From positions 101,703 to 165,702 of the forward strand of contig CACHQX010000003.1 of NCBI GenBank assembly GCA_902582235.1: 64,000 nucleotides of DNA. Direction: 5' to 3'. Shown here in pieces: positions 44,073 to 53,596 of the stretch. The position numbers were made by a program, and so were the translations under genes. Under the pieces are notes generated by a model that searched no databases, was not told the DNA's origin, and saw nothing but the letters and a program-made list of their open reading frames with translations. Position 1 is the stretch's first letter. Every line of letters begins with the position of its first letter. The DNA is from an uncultured Pelagibacteraceae bacterium (GTDB taxonomy: Bacteria > Pseudomonadota > Alphaproteobacteria > Pelagibacterales > Pelagibacteraceae).

Positions 44073-45263
44073 TTATTGATAAATATAGTCTCTTGTAGGT
44101 GGTATTGTGGTTTTATTCTTGCTCAACTGTAATTGAAATACAACCTGATCTCCCCATTTAAAAGCCATCTCACAGCCAGCTAAATAAAATTCCCACATTC
44201 TTAAAAATCTTTCATCAAACATTTCTAATACTTTATCTTTTTTATTAAGAAATCTTTCTCTCCAATTTCTTAAAGTATGTGCGTAATGCAATCTTAAAAC
44301 CTCTAAATCATTTAGAATTAAATTTGACTCTTCTATCGGGCTTGCAATTTCGCTCAAGCTAGGTGTGTAGCCACCTGGAAAAATGTACTTAGAAATCCAA
44401 GGTTGTGGGTCTCTAGGCTTATCAATCGAACCAATAGTATGGATCAATGCAGCTCCATTTTCATTTAAAAGATCGTGGACACATTTAAAGTATTTTCTAT
44501 AAAATTTTTTTCCAACATGTTCAAACATACCAACACTTACAATTCTATCAAATTTTGATTTTAATTCTCTGTAATCAATTAGTTTGAACTCTACTTGGTT
44601 TTCAAGATTCATTTCCTTCGCTTTTTGTCTGCTATACTTGAGTTGGTTTTCTGATAAAGTTATACCAAGGACTCTGGCTTTTGTTTTTTTTGCAATTTCT
44701 ATTGCCATGCCACCCCACCCTGAACCAATATCAAGAACTGTTTGATTATCCTTAATATTTAATTTTTTTATTATATGATTAATTTTGTTATTTTGTGCTT
44801 CTTCCAAGGTGTCGTTATCGTTTTTAAAATAAGCACAAGAATATTGTCTTTTTCTATCTAAAAATAAATCATAAAGTTTTTCAGATATATCGTAATGATG
44901 AGCTACATTTTTTTTTGATTGTTTTGCGAAATTAAAATTGGTCAAATATTTATATGTGCCTAATATTTTATTTACCATCTTGCTTAAATTATTTGGATGT
45001 CGTTTTCCAAGATTTTTTAAAGTAATTTCTAAAAATTCTGCGATAGTACCATTGTGTATCTTAATTTTACCATCCATATAACCTTCTCCTAAGTATAATT
45101 CAGGAAGTAGCAAAAGTTTGTAATGCATAGATGAGTCTAGTAATTCCAATATAATAGGATTTTTTTTCTTGGGTTTTCCAATTAAATATTCTCTTTTATT
45201 CGCATCAATTAATCTAAATCCATCTTCTTTGAATAGATCATTTAAAAAATTAACTAGTTTCAT
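44073..45263 (-). CDS. cfa: Cyclopropane-fatty-acyl-phospholipid synthase
   Basis: HHYDISEKLYDLFLDRKRQYSCAYF; VLDIGSGWGGMAIEIA; GMFEHVGKKFYRKYF. Confidence 0.95.
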   Translation of the reverse strand: MKLVNFLNDLFKEDGFRLIDANKREYLIGKPKKKNPIILELLDSSMHYKLLLLPELYLGEGYMDGKIKIHNGTIAEFLEITLKNLGKRHPNNLSKMVNKILGTYKYLTNFNFAKQSKKNVAHHYDISEKLYDLFLDRKRQYSCAYFKNDNDTLEEAQNNKINHIIKKLNIKDNQTVLDIGSGWGGMAIEIAKKTKARVLGITLSENQLKYSRQKAKEMNLENQVEFKLIDYRELKSKFDRIVSVGMFEHVGKKFYRKYFKCVHDLLNENGAALIHTIGSIDKPRDPQPWISKYIFPGGYTPSLSEIASPIEESNLILNDLEVLRLHYAHTLRNWRERFLNKKDKVLEMFDERFLRMWEFYLAGCEMAFKWGDQVVFQLQLSKNKTTIPPTRDYIYQ

Positions 45264-45264
45264 T

Positions 45265-46152
45265 TTATGCAGCTTTAAAATCCTTTCCTAAAAAGTCTAA
45301 ATCTTTAAGTTTATCTATGAGTGTTTTCTCATCCTGTTTACTAAGTAGGGAACATGTAGGTAATATATTTAAAAACTGCTTATCAGTTAAACTAAGAAAT
45401 GAATGTAGGCCTGATATTAAATTAAACTGATCAAAAGCTTTTCTAACTTCACACAATTTATCATTTACAGTTTGATCTTTATTTTGTTCAAAGTCATCAA
45501 AAACTTTTCTTGCAAGTTTGGCGGTAACATTACATGTGGCAGTTATTATTCCAGAACAATCTTTCTTAAGCCCACTTAGGAGTTTCAATTCTGATCCAGG
45601 TAAAATAGAAAAATTTTTGATTTTAAGGTTTCCCATAAGATTGTATGAGCTGTCTTTTACACCGATTATATTTTTGGGAAATCTGGCTGCTAAATTTTCA
45701 ACACAATCAACAGAAAATTTATATCCACAAAGTTTTTCAAAGTTATAAAGAATTATTTTCGCATCCGGAACAGATTTAATTAATTTTGTATAATATTCTA
45801 TTACCTCTTTATCTCCGTAATTATAGTAAGCTGGAGGCATAATCAAAAATTTATTGAGACCAATATTCAAAGATAATTTTAAGAAATTTATATTTTCTAC
45901 TAGTGAATTTAGTCCAGTTCCAATAATCAAATTTTCTTTAATTTTTTCGTTTTTTGAAACAAAATTAATCATCTCAATTTTTTCATTAAGAGGTATTAAC
46001 TGTGATTGACCAGTGCTCCCAAATAAAACTGCTCCATGACAACCATCATTTATTATATTTTCACAGTGTTTTACTGTTTTGTTAACATCTAATGATAAGT
46101 CATCATTTAATATAGAAACAGCCGCCGCATAAATGCCTTTTATTTCTCCCAT
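45265..46152 (-). CDS. Dihydrodipicolinate synthase/NAL-family aldolase
   Basis: GAVLFGSTGQSQLIPLNEKIEMI; IIGVKDSSYN with Schiff-base Lys; substrate unclear. Confidence 0.82.
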   Translation of the reverse strand: MGEIKGIYAAAVSILNDDLSLDVNKTVKHCENIINDGCHGAVLFGSTGQSQLIPLNEKIEMINFVSKNEKIKENLIIGTGLNSLVENINFLKLSLNIGLNKFLIMPPAYYNYGDKEVIEYYTKLIKSVPDAKIILYNFEKLCGYKFSVDCVENLAARFPKNIIGVKDSSYNLMGNLKIKNFSILPGSELKLLSGLKKDCSGIITATCNVTAKLARKVFDDFEQNKDQTVNDKLCEVRKAFDQFNLISGLHSFLSLTDKQFLNILPTCSLLSKQDEKTLIDKLKDLDFLGKDFKAA

Positions 46153-46200
46153 AATTAAATTTAACTAATATTTTTTTTTTAGTAAAGATACAAAGAATCT

Positions 46201-47169
46201 ATGAAAATACTTGTTATTCAAAATCGAATGGGAATTGGGGATATGATCATGTTTCTTCCTTTCATTAAAGCAATTTCAAATTATTATGGGGAACAAGTTT
46301 CTTTAATGGTTAAAAAAAGTACTAAAGCCTCGGAATATTTAAATGAGGAAAAATATATAAAAGAAATAATTTATCTCGAAAGAAGCGAGGGAGAAAAAAG
46401 ACATGCCGGTGTTAAAGGGTTCTTTAATCTTATAGAAGATTTTAAAGAAAAAAAATTTGATAAAGTTTTTATTTTCAATTCTTCGCTTAGATTTTATATG
46501 GCTGCTAAAATAGGTGGAATTAAGAATATAAATTCTTACAAGCTTCTTAGAAAAAAAAATCAGCATATTATTGAGACAGCTAAAAAGTTTATAAGAGATA
46601 CATTAAAAGTTGATGTCAAAGAAAACCCTACTATAAATCTTAGGTCAGACTCTGTTGCCCAAGAAAAGAAAAATTACTCAATTAGTAATTATGAAACTAA
46701 CATTGTTCTTGGAACAGGTGGATCAGGTGAAACAAAAAGAGTTCCCTCTAAAATATTTTTAGAAGTGATGAAAAACACATTAAGAAGAGGGAAATGTAAA
46801 TTTTTTATTGCAACAGGAAATGGAAAGGAGGAAGTTGAAATTTTGGATCAGATTTTAAAATCAGATTTAAAAGAATTTTGTATACCATTAAACAATTTAA
46901 ATATTAGCAAAATAATTCCTATTATTAAAAATTGTGATGTCTCAATATGTAATGACTCAAGTTTCAGCCATTTATCTGCTGCTTTAAATATTCCGACAAT
47001 TGTGCTTATGGCTGATACACCTTTAGTTTACGGAAGTTACAGTTCTCTTATGCACCCTATACTTCCTGAAGGGGTGAACACAGTTACCCATGATACTTTG
47101 GGGAAAGACAAAATAAATCCCCTAGAAATTCAAAAAAAACTAGACGAAATTTTGTCAAATGTTTCTTAA
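46201..47169 (+). CDS. Glycosyltransferase family 9
   Basis: MKILVIQNRMGIGDMIMFLPFIKAI; CNDSSFSHLSAALNIPTIVL. Confidence 0.85.
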   Translation: MKILVIQNRMGIGDMIMFLPFIKAISNYYGEQVSLMVKKSTKASEYLNEEKYIKEIIYLERSEGEKRHAGVKGFFNLIEDFKEKKFDKVFIFNSSLRFYMAAKIGGIKNINSYKLLRKKNQHIIETAKKFIRDTLKVDVKENPTINLRSDSVAQEKKNYSISNYETNIVLGTGGSGETKRVPSKIFLEVMKNTLRRGKCKFFIATGNGKEEVEILDQILKSDLKEFCIPLNNLNISKIIPIIKNCDVSICNDSSFSHLSAALNIPTIVLMADTPLVYGSYSSLMHPILPEGVNTVTHDTLGKDKINPLEIQKKLDEILSNVS

Positions 47170-47661
47170 AACAACGTCCTTAGCCTCATTGACAATTGAG
47201 GCTAACCTAGTCAACTCAGGGCTAATGTCCGGATGAATTTTTTTCATAATTTTTTTATAAGAATTTAAAATTTCATCCTTTGAATATTTTTTTTTAGGGT
47301 CAAGATTAAGAATTTTGTACGCCTCATCCAGAGTAATCTCGCTAGTATTAAGATTTTTATTAAAATTATTAAAATTAAATCTTCCGGAATTTTTTAAAAC
47401 GTTTAATAAACCCCAGAACCTAAATAATTGAAAAAGAGTAAAACCAGCTTTTGTTTTTAATATAGGAAGCACCATAAGTAAAAAAGGTAGTGAAAATACA
47501 TATCTACCTGCAACTACCATGGCAATTGCAAGGACAATAGATAAGATAATTACAAAAGATCTAATAAATTTTGAAATTTTTCTACTCGAGGTTTTAGCAA
47601 ACCAATTTAATATTAAATATATTACGACAAAAATAACAAGTGTTATAAAAAAAAAATTCAT
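47155..47661 (-). CDS. Membrane-anchored J-domain protein (Pam18/Tim14-like architecture)
   Basis: N-terminal TM segments; C-terminal J domain EAYKILNLDPKKKYSKDEILNSYKKIMKKIHPDIS with HPD. Confidence 0.82.
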   Translation of the reverse strand: MNFFFITLVIFVVIYLILNWFAKTSSRKISKFIRSFVIILSIVLAIAMVVAGRYVFSLPFLLMVLPILKTKAGFTLFQLFRFWGLLNVLKNSGRFNFNNFNKNLNTSEITLDEAYKILNLDPKKKYSKDEILNSYKKIMKKIHPDISPELTRLASIVNEAKDVVLRNI

Positions 47662-47674
47662 GTAAATAGTTATT

Positions 47675-49750
47675 ATGAAAATACCACAACTTTCAAAAAA
47701 ATCAGAAACAAAATCCTGTCATAACGTCACCTGGACAGACGATTATAGCTGGGTTCACCAAAAAAATATATTGGAAGTTTTAAAAGATAGTTCAAAGCTT
47801 TTACCTGAGGTAAGAAAGTATTTAGAGGAGGAAAATAAGTATACTGAGTTTCACTTAAAAGATACTAAAAAATTTCAAAAAATATTATTTAATGAAATCA
47901 AAGGAAGAATAAAGTTAGATGATGAGTCTCTTCCTTTTAAAGATAAAAATTATGAGTATTGGACGAAAACAACTAAAAAAGGAAACTACTCAATTAAATG
48001 CCGGAAGAAAATTGGAACTGATGAAGTTGAAGAAATTTGGAATGGCGATAAAGAAAAAAGTAAACTGAAGACTGAGTATTTTGGGGTTGGCGATCTTGAA
48101 GTAAGTTATAATGATAAATTTCTTGCATACTCTTTAGATTTAAAAGGTTCAGAATATTTCACAATTTATGTCAGAGATATTAAAACTGGCAAGTTAGTTA
48201 CTGAAAAAATTGAAAATACATCTGGCTCAATAAATTTTAGTCTTGATGACCAATATATATTTTATTCAAAGTTGGACGAAAATCACAGACCAAGATCAAT
48301 TTTTAGACATCAAATTGGATCACCTAGTAATGAAGATCTACTTATATTTGAGGAAAAAACAAAAGCATTTACGGTTAGCATAGGTATAAGTTCTGATGAA
48401 AAATATTATTTTATAAATAGCTCAGATCACAATACATCAGAGAAATATTACTTTAGCATTGATGAAAAAAAACCTGAGCCTAAACTTATTCAAAAAAGAA
48501 AAAAAGGCATCATTTACAGTGTAAATTCATGGGGTGGAAATTTTTACATGCACACAAATGAGGATGCTGAGGATTTTAAAATTTTAATTTCAAATAATAT
48601 CGAAACTAAAGTGTGGGAAAGTTATATTCCAAGCCAATCAGAAACCATGATTGGAAATTTAACATTTCTCAATAACTGGCAAATCAGATCTGAGCTTAAA
48701 AATGCACTTGATAAAATTTACGTCAAAAATCTTAAAACAAATAAAGAGGAAGAAATAATTTTTACCGAAGAAACTGTTTACGACTCATCTGTTTCCCTGA
48801 TGCAGAGAGATCGTGAAACGGACGATATATATATTTCTTACTCTACTCCTAAAACGCCATCTAGAACTTTTATTTACAATCTAAAAACTAAAGAAAAAAA
48901 ACTTGTCAAAAAACAAATAATTCCATCAGGTCATAATTCGAATGATTACATTGTTGAAAGACTTGAGTGCGAAGGACATGATGGAAGAATAATTCCAATT
49001 ACAATTACAAGAAAAAAAACTACAAAACTGGATGGAAATTCAAATTTACTTTTATATGGATATGGTTCTTATGGAAATTCAATGTGGCCATCGTTTTCTT
49101 CTACCAGATTAAGCTTAATCAACAGGGATATTATTTGGGCTACCACTCATATTAGAGGAGGAATGGAAAGAGGCATGAAATGGTGGAAAGAAGGAAAATT
49201 ATTAAACAAGAAGAATACTTTTCAAGACTATATTTCGTGCGCAAAATTTTTAATTGATAAAAAATATACTTCAAAGAAAAAAATTATTGGTATGGGAGGA
49301 TCGGCTGGTGGATTACTGATGGGGGCAGTAGTAAATGAAAAACCAGATTTATTTTTAGGTATGATAATGGCAGTTCCTTTTGTTGATAGTTTGACAACTA
49401 ATCTTGATCACTCATTGCCCTTGACGATTGGAGAGTTTGATGAATTTGGAAATGCAAAAGAAAACAAGGAACACTTTGATTATATCTACTCATACGCGCC
49501 GTACAATAATATAAAAAAAATGGATTATCCAAACATTTTAATTACTACTAGCCTCAGTGACAATAGAGTTTTATTTGATGAACCTTTAAAATTTACAGCA
49601 AAGTTAAGAGATAATAAAACCGATAATAATCTTTTACTTTTAAAAACTGAAATGAATGCGGGTCATGGAGGTAAATCTGGACGCGATGGAATTATTGAGG
49701 AGATAGCTTTTGACTATGCTTTCATATGTAAGATTGCAAAAAAAATTTAA
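47675..49750 (+). CDS. ptrB: Oligopeptidase B (S9A family)
   Basis: YGSYGNSMWPSFSSTRLSLINRD; HIRGGMERGMKWWKEGK; GMGGSAGGLLMGAVVN; NAGHGGKSGR. Confidence 0.94.
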   Translation: MKIPQLSKKSETKSCHNVTWTDDYSWVHQKNILEVLKDSSKLLPEVRKYLEEENKYTEFHLKDTKKFQKILFNEIKGRIKLDDESLPFKDKNYEYWTKTTKKGNYSIKCRKKIGTDEVEEIWNGDKEKSKLKTEYFGVGDLEVSYNDKFLAYSLDLKGSEYFTIYVRDIKTGKLVTEKIENTSGSINFSLDDQYIFYSKLDENHRPRSIFRHQIGSPSNEDLLIFEEKTKAFTVSIGISSDEKYYFINSSDHNTSEKYYFSIDEKKPEPKLIQKRKKGIIYSVNSWGGNFYMHTNEDAEDFKILISNNIETKVWESYIPSQSETMIGNLTFLNNWQIRSELKNALDKIYVKNLKTNKEEEIIFTEETVYDSSVSLMQRDRETDDIYISYSTPKTPSRTFIYNLKTKEKKLVKKQIIPSGHNSNDYIVERLECEGHDGRIIPITITRKKTTKLDGNSNLLLYGYGSYGNSMWPSFSSTRLSLINRDIIWATTHIRGGMERGMKWWKEGKLLNKKNTFQDYISCAKFLIDKKYTSKKKIIGMGGSAGGLLMGAVVNEKPDLFLGMIMAVPFVDSLTTNLDHSLPLTIGEFDEFGNAKENKEHFDYIYSYAPYNNIKKMDYPNILITTSLSDNRVLFDEPLKFTAKLRDNKTDNNLLLLKTEMNAGHGGKSGRDGIIEEIAFDYAFICKIAKKI

Positions 49751-49759
49751 TTTCTGCGT

Positions 49760-49789
49760 CTTGAAAAAATAGAAATACTTACCATATAT
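49760..49789 (+). promoter_or_regulatory. Putative RpoH (sigma-32) promoter of the Hsp20 gene
   Basis: CTTGAAA (49760-49766) N15 CCATATAT (49782-49789). Confidence 0.65.
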
Positions 49790-49845
49790 TAATTAAAGGT
49801 TGCCTAATGGGACCTTTATAATTCTTGCTAACAAAGGAGGATAAT

Positions 49846-50292
49846 ATGACAAGTAAGGATCTATCAATATTCAATTCCTTAAGACCATTTTCAATTGGTT
49901 TTGACGACATGTTTGATCAATTTGAAAACATGTTGGGTAATGGAGGAATGAGTATGCAATCAAATTACCCGCCATACAATATTAGAAAAACAGGCAAAGA
50001 TAAATATTCTATTGAAGTTGCTTTAGCCGGTTTTACTAAAAAAGATGTAGAGGTGGAGTTTGAGGACAATATGCTGACTGTTAGAACAAAACAAACAGAT
50101 AAATCAGAAAACAAAGATCAGGACGGAGAGATTTTACATAAAGGAATATCTCAAAGACAATTTGCAAGATCATTTACAATAGCAGATGATGTTAAGGTAA
50201 ATGGAGCCGAGTTAAAAGATGGTTTGCTAACTATCGCTTGCGAAAGAGTAATTCCTGATTATAAGAAAAAAAAACTTATAGAAATTAAATAA
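49846..50292 (+). CDS. ibpA: Hsp20 family small heat-shock protein
   Basis: FDDMFDQFENML; YPPYNIRKTGKDKYSIEVALAGFTKKDVEV; ATG at 49846 after AAAGGAGG RBS preferred over 49825. Confidence 0.95.
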   Translation: MTSKDLSIFNSLRPFSIGFDDMFDQFENMLGNGGMSMQSNYPPYNIRKTGKDKYSIEVALAGFTKKDVEVEFEDNMLTVRTKQTDKSENKDQDGEILHKGISQRQFARSFTIADDVKVNGAELKDGLLTIACERVIPDYKKKKLIEIK

Positions 50293-50303
50293 GTTTTACC
50301 TTG

Positions 50304-50326
50304 CTTGTGGGGATTTTCCCCACAAG
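50304..50326. terminator. Hairpin between convergent Hsp20 and lipoprotein genes
   Basis: CTTGTGGGGA-TTT-TCCCCACAAG, perfect 10-bp stem, no following U-tract. Confidence 0.6.
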
Positions 50327-50632
50327 TCAAAAACATCCTTTTGATGAAAATCCTACAACTCTCTCTGACTCATCAACTTGAAAAGTTCTTACACATTTAA
50401 TTCCTAATTTTTTAGAATTGTATATTAACTTTCCTCCACCACTTTCTGGGTCTGGTGGCAAGTATTGCGTTGGTTCTCCAAATTCTTGAATGACTTTTTC
50501 AATTTTTTTATTAATAAATTTTTCTAGGTATTTTTCCTCTTTTTCAACAATATTATTTGTTTTATTCTGTACTGTTTGGCATCCCTGAAACATGAACATC
50601 ATTAGAATTATAATTGATATTTTTTTTATCAT
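50327..50632 (-). CDS. Lipoprotein, uncharacterised
   Basis: Lipobox MFMFQGCQ; IEKVIQEFGEPTQYLPPD (SmpA/OmlA-like pattern, weak). Confidence 0.65.
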   Translation of the reverse strand: MIKKISIIILMMFMFQGCQTVQNKTNNIVEKEEKYLEKFINKKIEKVIQEFGEPTQYLPPDPESGGGKLIYNSKKLGIKCVRTFQVDESERVVGFSSKGCF

Positions 50633-50758
50633 TTCGATTAATTATTATAATTACTTTATAAAAAAAATAAACTTCAAGTTGAAATTTGTTAATAAAAAAC
50701 AACTAATTCAAGTAATTAAAATAAGAATCTGATAATCGTAATAAATATTGGAGGTTAA

Positions 50759-52069
50759 ATGTTAGATAAATATTTTGAATACAAAAAAAACAAAACTAAT
50801 TTTAAAACAGAGGTCATTGCAGGAGTAACAACTTTCCTGACGATGGCTTATATAATGTTTTTAAATCCTTTTATACTGTCAGGAGAATTTGCTGGCCCTG
50901 AAAAAGGTTTTTTTGATTTTGGTGCAGTTTTCACCGCAACCATACTAGCAACAGCAGTAGCTTGTTTCATTATGGCTTTTTACGGAAAAACTTGGCCAAT
51001 AGGTCTTGCTCCTGGAATGGGAATAAATGCATTTGTTGCTTTCGGAGTTGTGGGTGGAATGGGTTACTCTCCACAAGCAGCCCTTGGTGCGGTGCTAGTT
51101 GCGGGAGTTTTATTTTTAATAATTTCACTTACTCCGCTGAGAGCATGGTTAATAAATTCTATACCGAGAAGTTTGAAATTAGGAATTGGTGCAGGGATAG
51201 GTTTATTCTTGGCTATAATAGGTCTTGAAATTATGGGTGTGGTTGGAGATCATCCAGTTACATTGGTTACTTTAGGTGATATTAAAAATCCATTAGTGCT
51301 ATTAGGATGTTTAGCTTTTGTGGCAATGGTTGTTTTAGAAAAACTTAAAGTTAAAGGTAATATTATAATTGGTATTATTGCATTTAGTATAATTGCATGG
51401 GCAACAGGTCTTGCAAAGTTTAATGGTATAGTTGATACGCCGCCGCCTATGACTTACTTGTTTGACTTTGATCTTAAAGCTGCATTAACTGCAAGTATGT
51501 CTACTGTAGTTTTTACTTTGCTGTTTATTGATTTCTTCGACACAGCTGGAACATTAACTTCAGTAGCAAACGTTGCAGGTAAGGTAGACAGTAAAGGTAA
51601 AGTTCAAGATATCAATAAGGCGATGTTGTCTGACAGTGTTGGCACAGTTGCTGGAGCTTTAATGGGAACAACTACCGTTACAAGTTATGTAGAGTCTGGA
51701 GCTGGAGTAAAAGCAGGTGGAAGAACAGGAATGACATCGTTAGTAATTGGTGTATTATTTTTATCATGTTTATTTTTTTCTCCTTTAGCTACAAGTTTGC
51801 CTAAAGAAATTGATGGAGCAGCATTACTATATGTAGCAGTTTTATTCGTGAGAAATATCACGGATATTTCCTGGGACGACATCTCTGAGTCCGCTCCTGC
51901 TATAGTTGCGATGATTACCATGCCTTTAACTTATAGTATAAGCAATGGTATAGCGCTTGCTTTTGTGGCGTATGCTTTAATTAAAATTTTTACAGGAAAA
52001 TTTGCAACCACTTCACCAGCAATATGGATAATTGCTATTTTAAGTGTTTTAAGTTTTGTAGTTGCTTAA
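50759..52069 (+). CDS. NCS2-family purine permease (AzgA-like)
   Basis: FKTEVIAGVTTFLTMAYIMFLNP; GMGINAFVAFGVV; DFFDTAGTLTSVANVAG; TTTVTSYVESGAGV. Confidence 0.93.
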   Translation: MLDKYFEYKKNKTNFKTEVIAGVTTFLTMAYIMFLNPFILSGEFAGPEKGFFDFGAVFTATILATAVACFIMAFYGKTWPIGLAPGMGINAFVAFGVVGGMGYSPQAALGAVLVAGVLFLIISLTPLRAWLINSIPRSLKLGIGAGIGLFLAIIGLEIMGVVGDHPVTLVTLGDIKNPLVLLGCLAFVAMVVLEKLKVKGNIIIGIIAFSIIAWATGLAKFNGIVDTPPPMTYLFDFDLKAALTASMSTVVFTLLFIDFFDTAGTLTSVANVAGKVDSKGKVQDINKAMLSDSVGTVAGALMGTTTVTSYVESGAGVKAGGRTGMTSLVIGVLFLSCLFFSPLATSLPKEIDGAALLYVAVLFVRNITDISWDDISESAPAIVAMITMPLTYSISNGIALAFVAYALIKIFTGKFATTSPAIWIIAILSVLSFVVA

Positions 52070-52080
52070 TTTAAAATTAT

Positions 52081-52119
52081 AAAAAAGGGCTAGATAAAAA
52101 ATCCTAGCCCTTTTTTTTT
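52081..52119. terminator. Bidirectional intrinsic terminator between convergent genes
   Basis: AAAAAAGGGCTAG (52081-52093) pairs with CTAGCCCTTTTTT (52104-52116), 10-nt loop, T-run; contains the TAG stop of the minus-strand gene. Confidence 0.9.
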
Positions 52120-52643
52120 AATTCTTTTTTCAGTTGATCTATTGAAATCAATTCTCGCAGTTCATAAGGAAAAACAATCCAAGGGTTATCTTTAAGATTA
52201 TGAACAATGTAATCTGATCTAAATTCAGATTTTTCTTTTTTGTAAAGAACAGCAGATTTAAAAGTAATTTTCTTATTTTCAAAATCTTTATGTTTTTTTA
52301 GCCAATCTAAAGTCTTTTCAAGTGTCACACCAGTATCAATAAGATCATCGGTTACTAAAATATTTTCACCATAAATTTTACTTGTTGTAGATAAGTCCCT
52401 TGCAAATGTAAGTTCATTTTGAACATCGGATACTTTTCCCTCACCTGCTGATGAATAGCTTTCAACTCCAAGGTAACCACATTTTACTTTAAAAATTCTA
52501 CTTAGTATGTCCCCTACTCTCAAGCCACCCCGTGCAATGCAAATTATAAAAGATGGTTTAAATCCACTTTCGCTTATTTGAATGGCAAGCTCGTCTATTG
52601 ATCTATTGTATTCATTCCAGTCAATAATAAGTTTTTTTGACAT
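52104..52643 (-). CDS. Xanthine/guanine phosphoribosyltransferase-like protein
   Basis: FIICIARGGLRVGDILSRI; ILVTDDLIDTGVTLEKTL PRPP motif. Confidence 0.85.
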   Translation of the reverse strand: MSKKLIIDWNEYNRSIDELAIQISESGFKPSFIICIARGGLRVGDILSRIFKVKCGYLGVESYSSAGEGKVSDVQNELTFARDLSTTSKIYGENILVTDDLIDTGVTLEKTLDWLKKHKDFENKKITFKSAVLYKKEKSEFRSDYIVHNLKDNPWIVFPYELRELISIDQLKKELKKKG

Positions 52644-52701
52644 AAAAAATTGTTCTATTTTTAGATTTATATATCAAGATATATAAGTTAGAAATCATTT
52701 T

Positions 52702-53595
52702 ATGCGAATCTTTGATTGTTTTATGTTTTATGATGAAGAGGCCGTATTAGACATAAGACTAAACTCTTTAAAAAATTCTGTTGATTGTTTCGTTATTGTT
52801 GAAAGTAAATTCTACCACAACGGTAAAAAAAGGGATTTAAAATTTGATATTAACAAGTACCCCAAATTTAAAGATAAGATAATTTATATTGTACAAGATG
52901 ATGAACCTCCAAACTTAGAAAAAGTTAATAAAGAGGATGATGAAGCGTTAAAATCTCATAAATTTATTTTTAATGCTCACAAAAGAGAAAATTTTCAAAG
53001 AAATCAAATTCATAAAGGGCTAGATAAAGCCAACGAAGATGATTTAATAATGATATCTGATGTAGATGAGATACCAGATTTAAAAGATCTAAATGTAGCA
53101 AAAGTGCAAAATAAAATTGTTATTTTTGAACAAAACATTTTTTACTATAAGTTGAATAGATACCTTGAAGGTTTTAAGTGGTATGGAACAAAAGCTTGCA
53201 AAAAGAAAAATCTTAAATCACCTCAATGGATTAGAAACATTAAGAATAAAAAATTTGGATTTTGGAGACTGGATACTATTTTTTCAGAGACAAAATATAT
53301 TAATAAAATTTTTATTAATGATGGAGGTTGGCATTTTTCAAATTTGAAAAGTCCAGCCGATATTGAGATCAAATTAAAATCTTATTTACACCACAGAGAT
53401 TTTGAAGTTGAAAATATTGATCTGAAAGAAATATCAAGATTAATGAGAAATAATGAAACTATTTATGACATGTATGCAGACAAAACAGAAAATAAATTTA
53501 CTGAAAAAAAAAGAAAATTAAGTTTATATCCTAAAGGTAAATTACCTCAATACGTTCAGAGTCATGAGAGTAAGTTTAAGGATTGGCTTGATTAA
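52702..53595 (+). CDS. Glycosyltransferase family 17 (MGAT3-like)
   Basis: MRIFDCFMFYDEEAVLDIRLNSLKNSVDCFVIVES; DLIMISDVDEIPD; GGWHFSNLKSPADIEIKLKSYLH. Confidence 0.85.
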   Translation: MRIFDCFMFYDEEAVLDIRLNSLKNSVDCFVIVESKFYHNGKKRDLKFDINKYPKFKDKIIYIVQDDEPPNLEKVNKEDDEALKSHKFIFNAHKRENFQRNQIHKGLDKANEDDLIMISDVDEIPDLKDLNVAKVQNKIVIFEQNIFYYKLNRYLEGFKWYGTKACKKKNLKSPQWIRNIKNKKFGFWRLDTIFSETKYINKIFINDGGWHFSNLKSPADIEIKLKSYLHHRDFEVENIDLKEISRLMRNNETIYDMYADKTENKFTEKKRKLSLYPKGKLPQYVQSHESKFKDWLD

Positions 53596-53596
53596 A

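Noticed and set aside
50633-50758. Purine riboswitch upstream of the NCS2 permease
   Set aside because: 126-bp leader shows no recognisable purine aptamer core or convincing three-way junction
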